A DNA stretch of 64,000 nt from Pedobacter frigidisoli. GTDB taxonomy: Bacteria; Bacteroidota; Bacteroidia; Sphingobacteriales; Sphingobacteriaceae. Location: NCBI RefSeq assembly GCF_004331675.1, contig NZ_SJSN01000005.1, positions 124,001 to 188,000 on the forward strand. The letters are read 5' to 3'. This document shows positions 33,172 to 42,060 of the stretch, in pieces (position 1 is the stretch's first letter; each line of letters starts with the position of its first letter). The notes beneath the pieces are model-generated. The model was not told the origin of the DNA, did not search any database, and saw only the letters and a program-made list of their open reading frames with translations. Position numbers and translations under genes: made by a program.

Positions 33172-35448
33172 ATGAAAAATGCCATTTGTAAAATATTCTT
33201 GTTGCTTGCGATAATGCATTTTGCAACAAGCTACAGTAAAGCCCAATTACCACTTTTGCAGGGCGATGCAGTAGTTACCCACAGTCCGAATAATAATAGT
33301 GGCGGCATAAGTGCGGGTAACATTGTACTCAGAACAGTTAAAACCAACAATACGAGCTCTGCGCCATTGGGTGCAAATTGGAACACGGCAACAATGGTTC
33401 CTGCTGGTTTAAAACCCACCAATTGGAATGCTTCAAATTGGACATTTCAAAATTTAGGAAGTATTTTCGGAATTACTTTGGATGATCAACCACAACCAAA
33501 TATCTACGTATCATCGAGCCAGATATACAGTGGCTCTGCCACAAATGCCAGCAAAATATGGCGATTAAATGGTAACACTGGTGCACATACCTTGGTTTAT
33601 GATTTTGCAAATACTTCAAAATCTCTGGGAAACTTAAAATACTTTAGAACACCAAGTACGGAAAACATTTATGTATCCAATTGGGATGACGGAAAAATTC
33701 ATCGGCTTACTGGAAATTCAGCATCGGCAAGTTTATGGGCGATTTCTACACCATTTAACCCAAAGTTTGGTTTGGCGGTTGATGATCCCACTTTATTACC
33801 TTATGGGTTGGCCATTAGAAATGTGAGTGGTGGGGCTTTTAGACTTTATTATTCTAAAATTAACACCAATAGTGCTCCGTATAGTGGAAACCAAATTTAC
33901 AGTGTTGATATTGATGCGGCGGGAGCGTTTTTGCCTGCTACAGAAACATTGGTAACTACGCCAGCCATTCCCACTTATCAACCAATTGCAGATATAGCTT
34001 TTACCTCAAACGGAAAGAGTATGTTGGTTGGCCAACAAACTTGGTATGGCTTTGGATCCTTAAGCGCACACCAATCTTCAGTTGTAGAATTTACTTTTGT
34101 TAGCGGCAATACTTGGATAGCTAGCGCCAATGTTTTCCCATCTGGCAAGGGATCGTTTACAAACTGCGTTGGAGGGGTAAGCTACTCCAATAACGTTTTA
34201 TTAGGAACTGGAACTGCTTTGGCTTGTGATACCTCGGCATATTTCACATCCGATTACATTAAATTTGGAGATCCACCTCCACCCGCCCAATATGTATATG
34301 GCATGCAGGGAATGAAAAGAGGCGTTGGAAATTCTTTGGCAAATTCAATCTGGATTGATCAGGATGATAACGTAAGTGCTGGTCCAGATAAAATGCAGTT
34401 GGGCGATATTGAAGTTTACAAAAAACCGATCAATTGTGTTACCTGTGGTTGTGGTAAATGGGCATCAGCCCCAACGCTTGGAGATATTCCTATCCCTGCG
34501 GTATCTTCAATAATTCATCCCGAATTATCGACAGGAAACTCAAGTAAGATTAAGCAAAATCAATCTTTAGATCAAGCGGAGCAATTACAACTTCCAGTTA
34601 GCTACCCCTTACAATTTATCCAAGGGAATGTTATTGGGATAATAAATGCGCTATACATTTGCACCGGAGATTGCGGCGCAACCTATTCTTGGCAAATTAC
34701 AGCAATTACAGGCGTGAATGTTGCCTCGGGAAATAGTTTGCCAATTAACTTGAGTGAATACAACACCAAATTTACCTGTGGTAAATATGTACTAACCATT
34801 AAGGCTAAATGTGGGGATAGCAATTGCGAAAGTTTAACAATTCCAATTACCATTATTTGCGAACCACCTAGCTGTTGCAAGGCAGAAATTACGATTAAAC
34901 AAACTGCTGCATCTTTTAATATCGTAAATAATTTAGCCAATCCAAATGCTTTTTCGATTGGATCAAGTAGCTTTAATATTTCAACAACAACGCCAATGAG
35001 CGAAGTGCGGGTAAGTGTTGAGGAATTTAGATTAAGTGCCTCCTCGCCAAATTGCTTAAACTGTAATAACAGGCCTGTAACTTGGGGAAATATCCTAGCA
35101 GCCAACATTAATGCGCAACCTATGACATTAAGTGGATACGTTGGGCCAACAACTGGAAGCATCGCTGCAGATTACAGAGAAGCGGTATTGAGTTCAACAT
35201 CACCAATATTTTTGAATCCTGCAACATTGAATATTAAACTCTCCTTACCTACAATAACTGAGTTATCTTGTTGCGAAGTTAAAGTGTACCTATGCCTAAA
35301 ATTCACTTTCAAAGATTTAAATTGCAATGAATGTGTGAAGATGGTTTGTGGTGAATTTATTTTAAAACCACCAACAGGTGGGCATGGCGTAACCGATGTT
35401 TTACCAGCCGATAAGAGCAAAATTAAAATATTTAATATTGAACACTAA
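33172..35448 (+). CDS. Large exported propeller-like protein with Cys-rich C-terminal domain
   Basis: The product has 758 residues. The signal peptide ends SYSKAQ (mature Gln). Residues about 70-430 look like a beta-propeller of six or so blades (IYVSNWDDGKIHRLTGNS, SIWIDQDDNVSAGPDK). A short Ig-like part follows (YSWQITAITGVNVASGN), then the Cys-rich domain from CCKAEITI to CNECVKMVCGEF, the same as in the previous protein. ATG at 33172 is chosen because the signal peptide starts there; the frame is open to 33094 inside the previous gene. A terminator-like hairpin follows the stop by 16 bp. Confidence 0.72.
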   Translation: MKNAICKIFLLLAIMHFATSYSKAQLPLLQGDAVVTHSPNNNSGGISAGNIVLRTVKTNNTSSAPLGANWNTATMVPAGLKPTNWNASNWTFQNLGSIFGITLDDQPQPNIYVSSSQIYSGSATNASKIWRLNGNTGAHTLVYDFANTSKSLGNLKYFRTPSTENIYVSNWDDGKIHRLTGNSASASLWAISTPFNPKFGLAVDDPTLLPYGLAIRNVSGGAFRLYYSKINTNSAPYSGNQIYSVDIDAAGAFLPATETLVTTPAIPTYQPIADIAFTSNGKSMLVGQQTWYGFGSLSAHQSSVVEFTFVSGNTWIASANVFPSGKGSFTNCVGGVSYSNNVLLGTGTALACDTSAYFTSDYIKFGDPPPPAQYVYGMQGMKRGVGNSLANSIWIDQDDNVSAGPDKMQLGDIEVYKKPINCVTCGCGKWASAPTLGDIPIPAVSSIIHPELSTGNSSKIKQNQSLDQAEQLQLPVSYPLQFIQGNVIGIINALYICTGDCGATYSWQITAITGVNVASGNSLPINLSEYNTKFTCGKYVLTIKAKCGDSNCESLTIPITIICEPPSCCKAEITIKQTAASFNIVNNLANPNAFSIGSSSFNISTTTPMSEVRVSVEEFRLSASSPNCLNCNNRPVTWGNILAANINAQPMTLSGYVGPTTGSIAADYREAVLSSTSPIFLNPATLNIKLSLPTITELSCCEVKVYLCLKFTFKDLNCNECVKMVCGEFILKPPTGGHGVTDVLPADKSKIKIFNIEH

Positions 35449-36793
35449 AAGCACTCCATTAAAAAAAACCAGCAGCCTAATTTGGCTGCTGGTTTTTACT
35501 TTACTCCTCAATTCTTTGCCAAGTTCTGCACAAACATTTACCAAAAAAGGTGCAGAACTGTACGATTATTACGGCTACTATTTTAGGCAGGAATTTAAGA
35601 TTGAGGTAAGTGGCTTATCATCTATTGCAGATAGCACATTTGGTTTAGCTGAAGTAAAACTGAATTTACATCACGAACGAGTTAGCGATTTAAAGATCAC
35701 TTTAGAAAGTCCTGATGGCACGAGTATTTGGCTTACCAACAGAAACGGAAAAGATTCTGGTGCCAATTACATTAATACCACTTTTTCACAATTTGGTAAA
35801 TCGGGGTTAATCAGTGCAGCAAGATCTCCATTTACAGGGAATTATCGCCCAGATGGCCAATTAGAATTTTTAAACCACGGCCAAAACCCCAATGGAACTT
35901 GGAAACTTTATATCGAGGATTTAAAGAAAGATTACACAGGCTTTTTAGATAGCATCCAACTTAGTTTCAGTAATAATCCTGCAAAGCCGATTGTTATTAA
36001 GAAATGTGATTTTGAAAACATTGGCTTATGCGATTGCGCTTCAGGAAAACAATCGTGTGAATTGCTCCCCGATTTGGTAATCATTCCGTTTTTTACAGAG
36101 AATCAAATTCAGGAATATGCTTGGAATGATAAATTGTATCCTGGTCAGTTGCGTTTGGCTGCTACTATCGCCAATATTGGTTATGGGCCAATGGAAATAA
36201 AAGGAACAAAAGATTGGTACTGCGGAACAACAAAGGTTGATGGATCACAAACCTGTCCCGATGGAAAAACCAGTCGCTTAAATGTTAACCAGCGAATCTA
36301 TAGCAAAGAAAAGGGCACTTTAACTTTTAAGGATTTGCCTGCAGGAACCATGTATTTTGAGAACAAGCCTGGGCATAACCATTACCATGTTGATGATTGG
36401 GTTGAATTCCGATTGGTTAAAATGGAAGGCAAAAAACGTTACATTATATCTAGGGGATCAAAGGTAAGTTATTGCTTATTCACCACTGGCATACTTTATA
36501 AATCTGATAATTTTAGCTTAATCAATGGCAAACAGTATGGAGAGAATATGCCAAATTATGGCCTCGGATTTTACCCAACTTGTAATTTCGATCAACAAGG
36601 AATTAGCGTTGGCGGCTATGATACTTACGGAATGTTGTACGAAGGACAATATTTAAACCTCCCAAAAAACTTAAAGAATGGAGACTACACCTTGGAGATT
36701 GAGATTGATCCACATCATTGGTATAGGGAAAGCAACAAGAAGAATAATGTCTTTAAAATGAAGATTCATATCGACAAACAAGAGCGGCAATGA
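35396..36793 (+). CDS. Exported P-domain/lysyl-oxidase-like protein
   Basis: The product has 465 residues. Signal peptide to about PSSAQT (residue 46). A P/Homo-B domain covers 60-193 (FRQEFKIEVSGLSS to DSIQLSF). Residues 223-460 match lysyl oxidase (PF01186): a copper site with His at 327, 329 and 331 (PGHNHYHVDDW), a Lys at 356 (SKVSYCL) where the human cofactor lysine sits, and a Tyr at 411 in GGYDTY where the quinone-forming tyrosine sits. A late ESNKKNNVFKMKI matches the family end. LOX oxidises lysine side chains on proteins. The ATG start overlaps the previous gene by 53 bp. Confidence 0.82.
   Translation: MFYQPIRAKLKYLILNTKSTPLKKTSSLIWLLVFTLLLNSLPSSAQTFTKKGAELYDYYGYYFRQEFKIEVSGLSSIADSTFGLAEVKLNLHHERVSDLKITLESPDGTSIWLTNRNGKDSGANYINTTFSQFGKSGLISAARSPFTGNYRPDGQLEFLNHGQNPNGTWKLYIEDLKKDYTGFLDSIQLSFSNNPAKPIVIKKCDFENIGLCDCASGKQSCELLPDLVIIPFFTENQIQEYAWNDKLYPGQLRLAATIANIGYGPMEIKGTKDWYCGTTKVDGSQTCPDGKTSRLNVNQRIYSKEKGTLTFKDLPAGTMYFENKPGHNHYHVDDWVEFRLVKMEGKKRYIISRGSKVSYCLFTTGILYKSDNFSLINGKQYGENMPNYGLGFYPTCNFDQQGISVGGYDTYGMLYEGQYLNLPKNLKNGDYTLEIEIDPHHWYRESNKKNNVFKMKIHIDKQERQ
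35464..35499 (+). terminator. Terminator-like hairpin within the lysyl-oxidase signal-peptide region
   Basis: AAACCAGCAGCC and GGCTGCTGGTTT form a 12-bp stem with a 7-nt loop followed by T residues. It is about 16 bp past the stop of the 33172 gene, where a terminator would lie, but inside the coding frame of the next gene. Confidence 0.75.
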
Positions 36794-36895
36794 GGTTTAA
36801 TGAGTAAATTTACTTATCAATCATTTTTGGCATCGTTATGGAATCTTGGAAACTGATGCATCTTTAAATTGTTCATTCTTTAAAACACACACACT

Positions 36896-37429
36896 ATGAA
36901 ACATTTAAAATTTATATTAGGCCTAGCTTTTATTTCTTTTACCGTCCAAACATTTGCCCAAACCGACAAAGAAACTACAGCAAAGATTGTAGCAAATAAA
37001 ACCTATAATTTTGTTGCAAGTACAGCTTTGCCAATGGCTAACAATGATATTAATAGAATCTTTAGTGCTATGCCCGGCGCTCAAAGTGGCTCCATGATTA
37101 ACCTTACCGGATCACAGTATGATGTTCGAGTTACTAAGGATAGTGTTGTGGCGTATCTACCTTACTTTGGAAGATCTTACAGCGCACCGATGAACCCAAG
37201 CGAGGGTGGGATAAAATTTACCTCAAAAGATTTCACCTACACCGAAAGTAAAAATAAGAAAGGCGCTTATACCATTCAGATTAATACGAAAGATGTGCAG
37301 AGAGAGAATTATAGGTTTACACTGAACATCACTACAAGTGGTTACGCCTCGCTGGTGGCCAGCAGCATTAACAAGCAACCAATTGTTTTTAATGGGTATT
37401 TAGATGAGCCAAAGAAAAAAGATCAATAA
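36896..37429 (+). CDS. DUF4251 exported protein
   Basis: The product has 177 residues: a signal peptide ending TFAQ (mature Gln), then a beta-rich body with SQYDVRVTKDSVVAYLPYFG and GIKFTSKDFTYTESK, the DUF4251 pattern. The family is common in Bacteroidota and has no known function. It is monocistronic between the lysyl-oxidase gene and a two-way terminator. Confidence 0.85.
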   Translation: MKHLKFILGLAFISFTVQTFAQTDKETTAKIVANKTYNFVASTALPMANNDINRIFSAMPGAQSGSMINLTGSQYDVRVTKDSVVAYLPYFGRSYSAPMNPSEGGIKFTSKDFTYTESKNKKGAYTIQINTKDVQRENYRFTLNITTSGYASLVASSINKQPIVFNGYLDEPKKKDQ

Positions 37430-37430
37430 A

Positions 37431-37461
37431 AAAAAGCCAGATTTTTGAATCTGGCTTTTTA
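37431..37461. terminator. Bidirectional terminator between convergent genes
   Basis: The 12-bp stem AAAAGCCAGATT/AATCTGGCTTTT has a short loop, with A-tract and T-tract on either side, and separates the DUF4251 gene from the convergent cyclotransferase gene. Confidence 0.88.
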
Positions 37462-37462
37462 G

Positions 37463-38554
37463 TTATTTCTTAATTAATTTAATTTCAAAAACATGAGGCC
37501 ACTTTTTACCAGTAACAAAAAGTCGTTTTCCAACCTTATCGTAGGCAATTCCGTTTAACACGTTATTGGCCTTGGCATCATCATTCTTAAAATAATTATC
37601 TGGTATCAAGCCTATTAAGTTGATTTTACTGTCTACAGCGCCAGTTTCTGGATTGATAATTAAAATATTATTGGTGGTGTAAACATTGGCATAAATTTTC
37701 CCATCAATAACTTCTAATTCATTTAGGTTTTCAATTGCGGCTTTATCATCATACACATCGATTGATCCTATTTGGGTAAACTTATTTTTATCCAAAAAAT
37801 AAATCGTGTGCGATCCGTCGGTATTTAACACTTTTTTGCCGTCGAAAGTTAAGCCCCAACCCTCGCCTCTACCAATTGAGAAAGGAAGTTCAGAAAGCTT
37901 TTTAAGTGTTGCCTTATCATAAACAAACCTCACTTTCTCGCGATAAGTAAGCTGAATAATTTTATCACCAATTACCGTCATCCCCTCGCCAAAATATTTC
38001 TTATCTAGATCCGTTTTTTGCAAAACCTTACCTGTTGCAGGATCAACTTTACGCAGACTCGAATTTCCATAATCACCAGCGCTTTCATAGAAAAATCCAT
38101 CATGATATTCCAAACCCTCTACATATGAGGAGGTATCATGAGGAAGTGTTTTAATTATTTTGTACGAATATTCTACTGGAGGCTGTGCTGCCAAAACATT
38201 AATATTGGAAGTTAATTCCTCCGATTTTCCTTCACCATAAATGCGGGCAGTTAATAGGTGATTACCCAATTTTAAGCCAGCGGTTTTTAGTTTTATTGCC
38301 GTGGTATCTGTTTTAGAAATAACTGTTGTGGTATCTAATAAATAAACTACAGAATCCACTTTTTGCTCTTTACCAAAAAGTACTTTCACCTCAAAATCAT
38401 TTCCAGAGGAAACATTTAAACCCACCAAGGGAGCAATAAAGCTACGATAGGTATTTGGAGTATCATCCTTACAAGCGCTAACAAAAGCGGTCGCAACTGC
38501 GATAAATAATAATGTTTTTATTTGGTTAGTCTTCTGGCCAAAAAGCATCCTCAA
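37463..38554 (-). CDS. Glutaminyl-peptide cyclotransferase (plant-type), lipoprotein
   Basis: The product has 363 residues. It has a lipoprotein signal with lipobox FVSAC (C28), then an Ig-like stretch, then a five-bladed propeller with the QC signature HDTSSYVEGLEYHDGFFYES, GEGWGLTFDGKKVLNTDGS and IENLNELEVIDGKIYANV. The enzyme turns N-terminal Gln into pyroglutamate on exported proteins. Many exported proteins in this window have a Gln right after the predicted cut site. Its start overlaps yraN by 29 bp. Confidence 0.92.
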   Translation of the reverse strand: MRMLFGQKTNQIKTLLFIAVATAFVSACKDDTPNTYRSFIAPLVGLNVSSGNDFEVKVLFGKEQKVDSVVYLLDTTTVISKTDTTAIKLKTAGLKLGNHLLTARIYGEGKSEELTSNINVLAAQPPVEYSYKIIKTLPHDTSSYVEGLEYHDGFFYESAGDYGNSSLRKVDPATGKVLQKTDLDKKYFGEGMTVIGDKIIQLTYREKVRFVYDKATLKKLSELPFSIGRGEGWGLTFDGKKVLNTDGSHTIYFLDKNKFTQIGSIDVYDDKAAIENLNELEVIDGKIYANVYTTNNILIINPETGAVDSKINLIGLIPDNYFKNDDAKANNVLNGIAYDKVGKRLFVTGKKWPHVFEIKLIKK

Positions 38555-38891
38555 TGTGGTTTAATGTATATTTATTATTTTTTGTAAATGTAATGGCAAT
38601 AATATCAAAACGAATATCATTTTGATGATTCATGATTTCAATATATTCTGTTGCCGCCAACTCCATTTGAAGTTGTTTAGCCTTTTCGACAAAATCTTCA
38701 GGTGCCCCAAAAGCTATGGATGTTCTTGCTTTAACTTCAACAAAGATCATGATTCTATCCTTGTAAGCAATTAAATCTACTTCTGATTTACCATGAGTCC
38801 AGTTCTCATCTAAGATTTCATCACCATTATCCTCCAGATATTGTTTGGCAATACGTTCTCCATCCTTACCTAAATCGTTATGAGTTGCCAT
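38526..38891 (-). CDS. YraN family (UPF0102) putative endonuclease-like protein
   Basis: The product has 121 residues. The PD-(D/E)XK-like core is visible: E37, D39, then E52 and K54 in GKSEVDLIAY and IFVEVKART. A role in DNA repair or recombination is assumed for the family but not shown. It overlaps the cyclotransferase gene downstream, so the two are probably one transcript. Confidence 0.88.
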   Translation of the reverse strand: MATHNDLGKDGERIAKQYLEDNGDEILDENWTHGKSEVDLIAYKDRIMIFVEVKARTSIAFGAPEDFVEKAKQLQMELAATEYIEIMNHQNDIRFDIIAITFTKNNKYTLNHIEDAFWPED

Positions 38892-39000
38892 TTTAATGAA
38901 TTATTGAATGATGGGTTATTGAATGAGTGAATGATACCTTTCTGAAAAAATGAATAAACTGCCCTGATCCAAAAATCCCTAAATCTTGTTAATCTTGATC

Positions 39001-40986
39001 CTATTTAACGATAACAGAACCCAAGAATTTTGAAATCTCTCGCTCTACACCTTTTATCACGCCATAACGTTGCATTAAAATCATTTGGTTATCCTGATCT
39101 TTTTCATCCTTAATTTCTTTTAAAAGGTTGGTTAAAATTCGATCAACCTTACGCTTTTTAAGGTGAAAAATTCCACCTAAAATTGTTGCTTTCAAATTCA
39201 TGCTTTCATCCTTAACATAAATTAAGTGTTTGTTTAACCAATTTTCACTCAGGGCATATTCTGATGTTGAAAGTGTAATGGCCATATCTGCAATGTCCCT
39301 CTCTTGATGTTTAACAAAGTGATTTGCGGTAGGCAACCTTCCATTGTCAATTTCAGATTTATAGTAATCAATAATTTTCTTGCAAACTGGATTTTCAAAG
39401 TCAACATCTGCTAGATTCTGCATAATGAAAGAGCCAATGTACATGTCATCGATGTTATCCCAATTTACAAACTCATGTCCATAAGCTAATAGCAAACGCA
39501 CAATTTCCTTTTCTTGATGCTCATCGTTTTCCGTGCTATTGCTTTGTTGATCAAGTGGTCCGGCATTATCATCCCATAAATTATCTGGTGGGCCAAGCGG
39601 TTCTGGCGGACCAGAGGAATATGGACTGTTACTTGAATTGTTATTGTTAGCCCTTTGATTACTTTCGAAGCTTTTCTTAACCTTGGCCGAGCGCATTTTG
39701 TTCAGTTCACTCATTAAGATTCGTTCTTCAATTTCGAGCAAACTACTACACTCCCTAATAAAAACTGAAGCTTTAATCTGATCGGGAATTTTGGCAATAC
39801 TTTCAACTATATCGCGGATAATGCCTGCCCTTTTAATTGGATCATCGCCTGCATCTTTTAATAATACATTGGCTTTATATAGGATAAAATCGCGTCTGTT
39901 ATTTTCTAGATAAGTTTTAAATGCACCTGCACCAACATGATGCATATATGAATCAGGATCATGTCCATCAGGAAAGGAAACAATTTTAACATTGAGTCCT
40001 TCTTCCAAAATCATGTCCAAACCACGGAGGGAGGCTTTAATACCTGCGGCATCTCCATCAAATAAAATGGTAATGTTTTGGGTAAACCGCCCAATTAATT
40101 TAATCTGCTCAACCGTTAATGAAGTTCCTGAAGAAGCAACCACATTCTCTATCCCAGCCTGATGCACCGAAAGCACATCGGCATAACCCTCTGCTAAATA
40201 ACAATTATCTAAATCTCGAATTGCCTTCTTAGCATGGAAAAGTCCGTATAAAACATTCGATTTATGATAAATTTCACTTTCTGGAGAGTTTACATATTTC
40301 GGAACATTCTTATCTGTTTTGAGGGTTCTACCTCCAAAACCAATCACTCTACCTGTAAAACCATGAATTGGAAACATTACCCGACCTCGAAAACGATCGT
40401 AAATTTTCCCGTTATCATTTTTTATGGATAAACCTGTTGATTCCAAAAACTCGAGTTTATGTCCTGCATTGATCGCACTTTGCGTCATGGCATCCCAAAC
40501 ATCAGGCGAATAACCTACCTCGAATTTTTTAAGGATATCTTCTCTAAAACCTCTTTCCTTAAAGTAGCTTAATCCAATGCCTTTACCCTCATCAGTTTCC
40601 CAAAGCTGTTTTACAAAAAAGGTTGCCGCATATTGAGAGACAATATAAAGACTTTCCTTGGCGCTTTGCACTTCAGCATCTTGAGGGGTAAGTTCGGCCT
40701 CCTCAACTTCTATATTGTATTTATTAGCTAAAAACTTAAGTGCTTCTGGATATGAATATTTTTCATGATCCATAATAAAGCGCACCGAATCGCCACCTTT
40801 ACCACAGCCAAAACACTTGTAAATGCCTTTGGTAACTGATACGTGAAATGATGGCGTTTTTTCGCCGTGAAAGGGACAATTACCAATTAAACTGGTTCCG
40901 CGTTTTTTTAAGTGCACAAAATCCCCAACTACCTCCTCTATACGAGCGGTATCCATTATCTTATCTATTGTTTCGCGGTTGATCAT
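39001..40986 (-). CDS. dnaG: DNA primase
   Basis: The product has 661 residues. DnaG makes RNA primers for replication. The N-terminal CHC2 zinc finger is CPFHGEKTPSFHV and YKCFGCGKGGD. The catalytic core and TOPRIM domain show LAEGYADVLSVHQAG and ILFDGDAAGIKAS. A linker of Asn/Ser/Pro (NNNSSNSPYSSGPPEPLGPP) leads to the helicase-binding C-terminus. The start codon follows an inverted-repeat element by only 2 bp, so leader and ribosome-binding site come from that element. Confidence 0.96.
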   Translation of the reverse strand: MINRETIDKIMDTARIEEVVGDFVHLKKRGTSLIGNCPFHGEKTPSFHVSVTKGIYKCFGCGKGGDSVRFIMDHEKYSYPEALKFLANKYNIEVEEAELTPQDAEVQSAKESLYIVSQYAATFFVKQLWETDEGKGIGLSYFKERGFREDILKKFEVGYSPDVWDAMTQSAINAGHKLEFLESTGLSIKNDNGKIYDRFRGRVMFPIHGFTGRVIGFGGRTLKTDKNVPKYVNSPESEIYHKSNVLYGLFHAKKAIRDLDNCYLAEGYADVLSVHQAGIENVVASSGTSLTVEQIKLIGRFTQNITILFDGDAAGIKASLRGLDMILEEGLNVKIVSFPDGHDPDSYMHHVGAGAFKTYLENNRRDFILYKANVLLKDAGDDPIKRAGIIRDIVESIAKIPDQIKASVFIRECSSLLEIEERILMSELNKMRSAKVKKSFESNQRANNNNSSNSPYSSGPPEPLGPPDNLWDDNAGPLDQQSNSTENDEHQEKEIVRLLLAYGHEFVNWDNIDDMYIGSFIMQNLADVDFENPVCKKIIDYYKSEIDNGRLPTANHFVKHQERDIADMAITLSTSEYALSENWLNKHLIYVKDESMNLKATILGGIFHLKKRKVDRILTNLLKEIKDEKDQDNQMILMQRYGVIKGVEREISKFLGSVIVK

Positions 40987-41138
40987 AACCCCAAACCCCT
41001 AAAGAGGCTTTTCCTTTCTATCGTTTTAATACCTATTCCCAAAAACTTTGCTTCTATATCTGTCTACGGAATTTACACTTATTGTACAGCGTTATTTCCA
41101 ACTCGCCTGTATTTCCCCCTTCGGGAGCTAGGGGGAAT
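40987..41138 (-). repeat. Intercistronic inverted-repeat element, copy X1
   Basis: On the minus strand it starts just after the SGNH-hydrolase stop (ATTCCCCCTAGCTCCCGAAG) and ends GATAGAAAGGAAAAGCC, TTTAGGGGTTTGGGG, TT, ATG of dnaG. The interior AGGCGAGTTGGAAATA matches the thrA-thrB copy (AGGCGAGGTGGAAATA). Compare X2 and X3. Confidence 0.8.
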
Positions 41139-41798
41139 TTACTTTACCAACGGCAATAATTGATCTGCAACCAATTTATTGCCTATATCATTTAAATGCA
41201 CCCTATCAACAGTTAGAATTCCTTTTTCATTATCTTCTGGATTATTACTTGCCTCGTAATCGGCAAAGATTTTCCTTAAATCACAAACTGGCAAATTGTT
41301 TTTTGCAGCCAGTTCTCTAATTCCAGCGGCATATTTATTTAAATCGGCATCTAGTTCATTGGTTCCGTCTTTCTTTTCTCCAACAACCGATGGAGTAACC
41401 AACACAACCTTGCTTCCAACACCTTGAATCTTATTGATCAATGCTTGATAAAACTTCAAATACTTATCGTAATCGGTACCGGTATGTGATGATTGTTTAT
41501 GCCAAACATCATTAATGCCCACATAAATGACCACTAAATCTGGCTTTTTACTAAGTACATCATCCTCTAACCTCAAGTATAAATCATAAACCTTGTTACC
41601 ACCAATTCCGGCTCCAAGCACATTGTACTTTGTAGAATCTAAAGCTTTTTTAATGAGGGTTACGTATCCATTTTTGGATAAGCCTTGCTGTGTAATTGAA
41701 TCGCCAAAAAAGATGATTCGTTTCGGTTTAAATGTCATTGATGTTAATGCGATTAAGCAAAAGCCAAGTAAAATACTTGTTTTAAATAGGTTTTTCAT
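41139..41798 (-). CDS. SGNH/GDSL hydrolase, exported
   Basis: The product has 219 residues. Signal sequence SILLGFCLIALTSMTF, then the four SGNH blocks: FFGDSITQ (Ser), GIGGNKVYDL (Gly), VIYVGINDVWH (Asn) and DRVHLNDIGN (Asp/His). Such enzymes cut ester bonds in lipids or polysaccharide acetyl groups; substrate unknown. The next gene, dnaG, follows the X1 element. A separate leader and a signal peptide make the start at 41798 likely. Confidence 0.92.
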   Translation of the reverse strand: MKNLFKTSILLGFCLIALTSMTFKPKRIIFFGDSITQQGLSKNGYVTLIKKALDSTKYNVLGAGIGGNKVYDLYLRLEDDVLSKKPDLVVIYVGINDVWHKQSSHTGTDYDKYLKFYQALINKIQGVGSKVVLVTPSVVGEKKDGTNELDADLNKYAAGIRELAAKNNLPVCDLRKIFADYEASNNPEDNEKGILTVDRVHLNDIGNKLVADQLLPLVK

Positions 41799-41817
41799 GT
41801 TATAAATTGGTTAGGGA

Positions 41818-42060
41818 TTATTTCTTATCGATCTTTTTGAAATCCAGATCCTGAAAATCAAAACTAAAATCTGTTAATGGTGAAATGGCTTCCATTTTGA
41901 AACCATTAGCAACTGCGTTATTATCGAGACTAAAGTTTACAAAGGCATCAGCATCTAAGCTTCTATCGTACCATTTTACAATAAAGGTATTTCCTTTGTA
42001 GTAGGTCATGTCGCCACGTAGCTTTGGTGCGTTTTTAGCTTGAAAATGCATTTTACCCAT
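41818..42060 (-). pseudogene. Separated C-terminal DUF3471 part of the serine hydrolase
   Basis: The 80-codon frame starts MGKMHFQ and continues the DUF3471 tail (YKGNTFIVKWYDRSLDADAF, PLTDFSFDFQDLDF) of the gene upstream at 42053-43387. Removing one G from the GGG at 42056-42058 would join the two frames as VNGKMHFQ. It is not an independent gene. The break may be a real mutation, a sequencing error or, less likely, +1 recoding at GGG TAA. Confidence 0.8.
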
